DNA of 64,000 bases. Source: Cocos nucifera (Eukaryota > Streptophyta > Magnoliopsida > Arecales > Arecaceae). Position numbers and translations under genes: made by a program. Where the stretch lies: NCBI GenBank assembly GCA_006176705.1, contig QRFJ01000366.1, positions 372,001 to 436,000 of the forward strand, written 5' to 3'. Shown here piece after piece: positions 60,500 through 64,000 of this stretch. Under the pieces are notes generated by a model. The model was not told where the DNA came from and made no database searches. It saw nothing but the letters and a program-made list of their open reading frames with translations. How positions within the stretch are numbered: the stretch's first letter is position 1; every line of letters starts with the position of its first letter.

Positions 60500-61850
60500 A
60501 ATCTTTAGAAGAGGGACAGCGGATGAGCTTGGCACAGCTACGATGGTTTCAAATGCTCGGGTAGGCTCAGAAGTCACATTGGGAGGCTCAGATGGTAGAT
60601 CGGTGATAGTGGTAGAAGGTCCAACTTCATCGTTAGAGGATTCCCTAGTCAAGAAATTGAGATCAAGCTAAACAAAATTTTTGGCCATCTTTTCCTGGCA
60701 GAGCTCGAATTCTTTAAGGAATGCCTTCTAGGCGAAAGCTATCTTGATATCCTCCTTTACTTTTGAATACTTAAGGAATTTGATAGCTCGTTCCCTCTCC
60801 AACCCAACCTCCTCCTCAGCCTTCTTTTTCTTGTTTTCCTCCAAAATCAAAGCAGCCTTCAGCTCCACCAAGGTCTATTCTTCCCTTCGAAGTGCATCCT
60901 GAAGGTGCACAATTTCAGCAAAGTGAGCCTCCCTCAAATGCTCAACCTTGGCTTGGGCATTCTTAGTCTTCACCTGAGCTTCTTTGATTGCCTTTAAAGC
61001 CACACTTTGGGGTGACTCGGTACCTCCCCATAGGCATACCTATGATGCCCTAGCTATAAGTACCAAGATTTAAGTTGCAGTTATGAGTTTACTAATAATT
61101 GACCAAACTTAAGAAAAAAGTTGATTACCTCAACGAAAGTCGCGTAAGAGTCTCACAACCTATCTTCATCATCCAGGTGAATCACATTCTCAAGGAGGTG
61201 GGGAAGGACACATCCTTCCATCAAGGGCTGGATGACCCCCCAATCATCTAAGGAATTTGGCTCCGGGTTGGTGCTGTTGTTGCCACTAGATCCTCTTGCA
61301 TTCCTCTTAACTTTTTTGGTGATGGCTTTCTATTTCTTCTCAACCATATTCCCCTACTCAAGGGGCATAGAAGTGGTGGCTTCATTGGGCAAGGCCAATC
61401 TCGATGCAGTTGCAGTAATTTCTGGAGTAGGGATGGTCTTGGTTGGCATGATCGAGCTTGGACCCTCGACCCTCATTTGCTTCGATAGCTCTCCAAAGGA
61501 ACCACCTTTTCTTTTGAGGACCCGGACTCCTTTAGTTAATCGATCCAGTTTTTCTGAAGTCATCTCTGCAGTGGCAAGAATACTAGTCAAAAAAGAAGAC
61601 GAAGCATAACTAGCAAGATGTGAAAATATACCTACTAGATCGAGGGGGCTTAAGCTGAGGTTAAATAAGATTTTATTCTCTAATAATTTGGATAGTGAAG
61701 GAGCTTGATAATTCCTTATTTTTCTAACCAAGTCGAGGTCTTCTCTTTCTAATCTTGAAGCTCGGTGGATTGAATCCCTTAGCTACCCCCAAGGAGGAAG
61801 TCCTAACTCTAGAGAAGGGCACGAAATAAAAAAAAATGTCTTCTTTCAAT
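60500..61850 (-). pseudogene. Relic of 'putative gypsy-type transposon' ORF
   Basis: Minus strand. FFFISCPSLELGLPPWG and LDLVRKIRNYQAPSLSKLL are followed by a long open piece (61354..61731). Next comes ENVIHLDDEDRL.DSYATFVE, a possible 75-nt intron (GT at 61128, AG at 61054), a coiled coil (KAIKEAQVKTKNAQAKVEHL, KVKEDIKIAFA) and an acidic Ser/Thr-rich tail (NFLTRESSNDEVGPS). This arrangement resembles plant proteins labelled as the gypsy-type transposon domain. Stops interrupt it several times. The family name is from memory and not tested. Confidence 0.4.
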
Positions 61851-62234
61851 TATGAATGAAAGAAGGGGCATCTTGAGCAACCCCTTCTTGCCGAACTAGG
61901 GGGACAAATACCATCAATCTTTGAAAGTCGAATGATATTTAAATAAAGTAGTTATGAAACAAAAAAATAGTTGGATGAACCTCAACCGAGATATAGAGAG
62001 AAAGGAAGCCTGTGATAAACTTAAATGAGTTTGGGAGGATAGAAGCAAAGAAAATATTTAAAAATTGAAAGAGAGCTATGATAAAGGGAGGAATTGGGAG
62101 ATGAAGTCTGGAATGGAGAACTTCGATGTTCAAGCAAAAGCGACCTAAGGGAGGAGCATAAGCTCAATCACTAGGCCCAAGAAGCTCCAGTTCATACTTT
62201 GAAGGGACCCCATACTAGACCCTTATCAAGAAAA

Positions 62235-64000
62235 TGTTGGAAAATATATCCTAAAGCCAATTATCTAAGTTGTAAATGGTTGAGCTGATTTATAAAATAT
62301 ACTTGAATTATAAATGAATAAAACTTTTATTCTTATAATTCATCATTTTTGTTTATCTTACTAAAATGAACTCTTTTGTGATGAAGTCCTTAGGACTATT
62401 TAGACTCGATAAAGGAGGATTTGTCATTTAGTCCTTAAACCAGTTCACAACCAAATGATTTGTTGTTACCAAGGATGACAACATATCAAGTGTAGGTCAT
62501 TGTCTACCATAAGTGTTGGTTATCCTCTTAACCAAGAAGTATGAAGATACTGATATGGCATGCAGGTGAAGTATAGTGGTATATTTTATTGAACGTGATC
62601 CAACTACATAGCTTTCTACTGTCAAGAGTTGCTTGCGAAGGATATGGGTATAAGTAAGTATCCTTTAGACCTGAGATCACCATCGAGACTTGCAAGCAAC
62701 TCACTGCACTTAGGTACCAAACTACCTAAATTTCTAATTTAGTGATGGAAGGCTACTGGTTGTAGTCAAATACTTGTGAAGTCGGTGTGTGAGTCAAGAT
62801 GGAATTAACCTCTTCAAGTGTTAGAGTAAGTGCATCACTATATTTCAATTTAGCAAACCCTCGATCGAGATGGTCTATTCGATGGACATTGAATTTTGAA
62901 ATACATTGTAGATGATTTTTAGGGTTAGCAGTAAACCCTAGATCATCCTTCGAGCATTGAGATCAAGGGGATGAATTATATGGTAACCATATGCCATAGG
63001 TTCGTCATTGTTGCATTATGACTTTTTGACCTATCTGGACGTAGGGTATCATTGCTAGATAGTCACATCGATTGAAACAGAAAATCAATTCTTATGATAT
63101 TGACATAGGATTTGAACATATGGGGTCACACATAATAGGATTTCCTACCTGATCTGATGGCTGATCATGAGTCCTGATGACCTAGGACTTTATGGTCAAG
63201 AGTTCTATTAGACTGGGACTCTATGACCAAGAGTCCCACTGAACTGAAACTCTGAGTCCTACTTATCTAGGATTCTCTGATCAGGAGTCCCACTAATCTG
63301 AGACTCTAAAATTATGAGTTTTATTCATTTAGGACACTAGGTTCAAGAGTCCCACTGGTTTGGGACTCTTTAGGAGTTTCATGTTGATGGGACTCTATTG
63401 CCCAGATATAAATTTAATTGGGACTCTATGTTTATTAGAAGATTAATTAATAATTTAATTATTGATTAGCTCAATTTCATGGAGCAATGAGATTTTGATC
63501 ATGTCCGATAGAATTTGATTTGATTGGGTTTCACCCGATTAGGTTATGTGTTGACCTAATCGCTTTGGGAGATTCGACCTTGATTTGATCAAGGGCTAGA
63601 CCTAATAAATTTTTAATTAGATTAAAAATTTATTAGTTTGGGTTAAGCCTAATTTGATTGGATTTAACTTGATCTAAATAGGTCTAGAAAATTGGTTTGG
63701 TTAAAACCAAATTTGGACCAATTCAAAATGTGTTTTGAATTTCAAATGCCATCTCCCTTGCATCACCTTCACCACCTTTGACCCATGCCCTTCTCTATAT
63801 TCTATGTGAGTTTTTCTCATGCAGATGAGAAGTTTCTGTGCCCCCTTCTTATCTCTCTTTGTCCTGGTCCAAGGTTTGGGCTAGTTTAAATTTAAGTTAA
63901 ATTTTGAATTCAACTTAGATTGTTATTGGTTGAAACAACCTAACCATCTCATCCTTATCCAAATCCAATGCCACCTTTGTATTTTCTCATGCACATTTTT
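62235..64000 (+). repeat. Element H: start of an F-family LTR, runs off the window
   Basis: TGTTGGAAAATATATCCTAAAGCC onward matches 19298..19648 and 21884..23300 in order, without the E insertion. It keeps the TG terminus lost in F. Whether it is a solo LTR or a 5' LTR cannot be told. It is preceded by the gypsy-type relic and GAAAA, a possible target-site duplication half. Confidence 0.8.

Overview
The window is plant nuclear DNA made almost entirely of nested LTR retrotransposons. No host gene, rRNA, tRNA, CRISPR array or bacterial-type operon was found. An angiosperm is certain from the Ty1/copia families, the initiator-tRNA-Met primer sites, W-box-rich LTRs and AT-rich DNA; a monocot such as a palm is only a guess. 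I name the elements A to H and S.

From position 9648 to 58982 the sequence resolves into one old Sirevirus-like copia element (S, + strand) opened by later insertions. The left part of S lies off the window. Its reverse transcriptase is cut by copia element F (+). F in turn carries element A (-, 1..9647) and Tork-like element G (-, 10391..15848) in its 5' leader, and solo LTR E (19649..21883) in its 3' LTR. S resumes with the end of pol (24362..25390) and an envelope-like third ORF (from 25751). Element B (-, 26719..46530) splits that ORF and itself carries element D (-, 35896..45321) in its 5' LTR. The env-like ORF finishes at 46531..47024. Element C (+, 47309..57523) sits between it and the final polypurine tract, and the S 3' LTR is 57736..58982.

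Right of S, 58983..62234 is a decayed minus-strand relic of coiled-coil and 'putative gypsy-type transposon' coding sequence. From 62235 to the window edge lies the start of an F-family LTR (H).

A, B, C and D are one long-LTR copia family (LTR 2.27 to 2.6 kb, leader about 1.9 kb, Gag with a CCHC knuckle, then PR-IN-RT-RH; possibly Angela type). Every copy is broken by frameshifts and stops. Target-site duplications confirm the nesting: CGCTT around C, CATCA around B, CAAAC around D, and one-mismatch pairs around G and E.

The observations most worth following are in the A-D family. An amber codon lies at the same integrase/RT position in all four copies, and an opal codon at the same Gag position in three. 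A matched splice donor and acceptor in the leader end just before the gag ATG. A dense TTGACY (W-box) cluster lies upstream of the LTR TATA box, and hairpin repeats follow the primer site. Patches of single-base losses in D look like assembly error.
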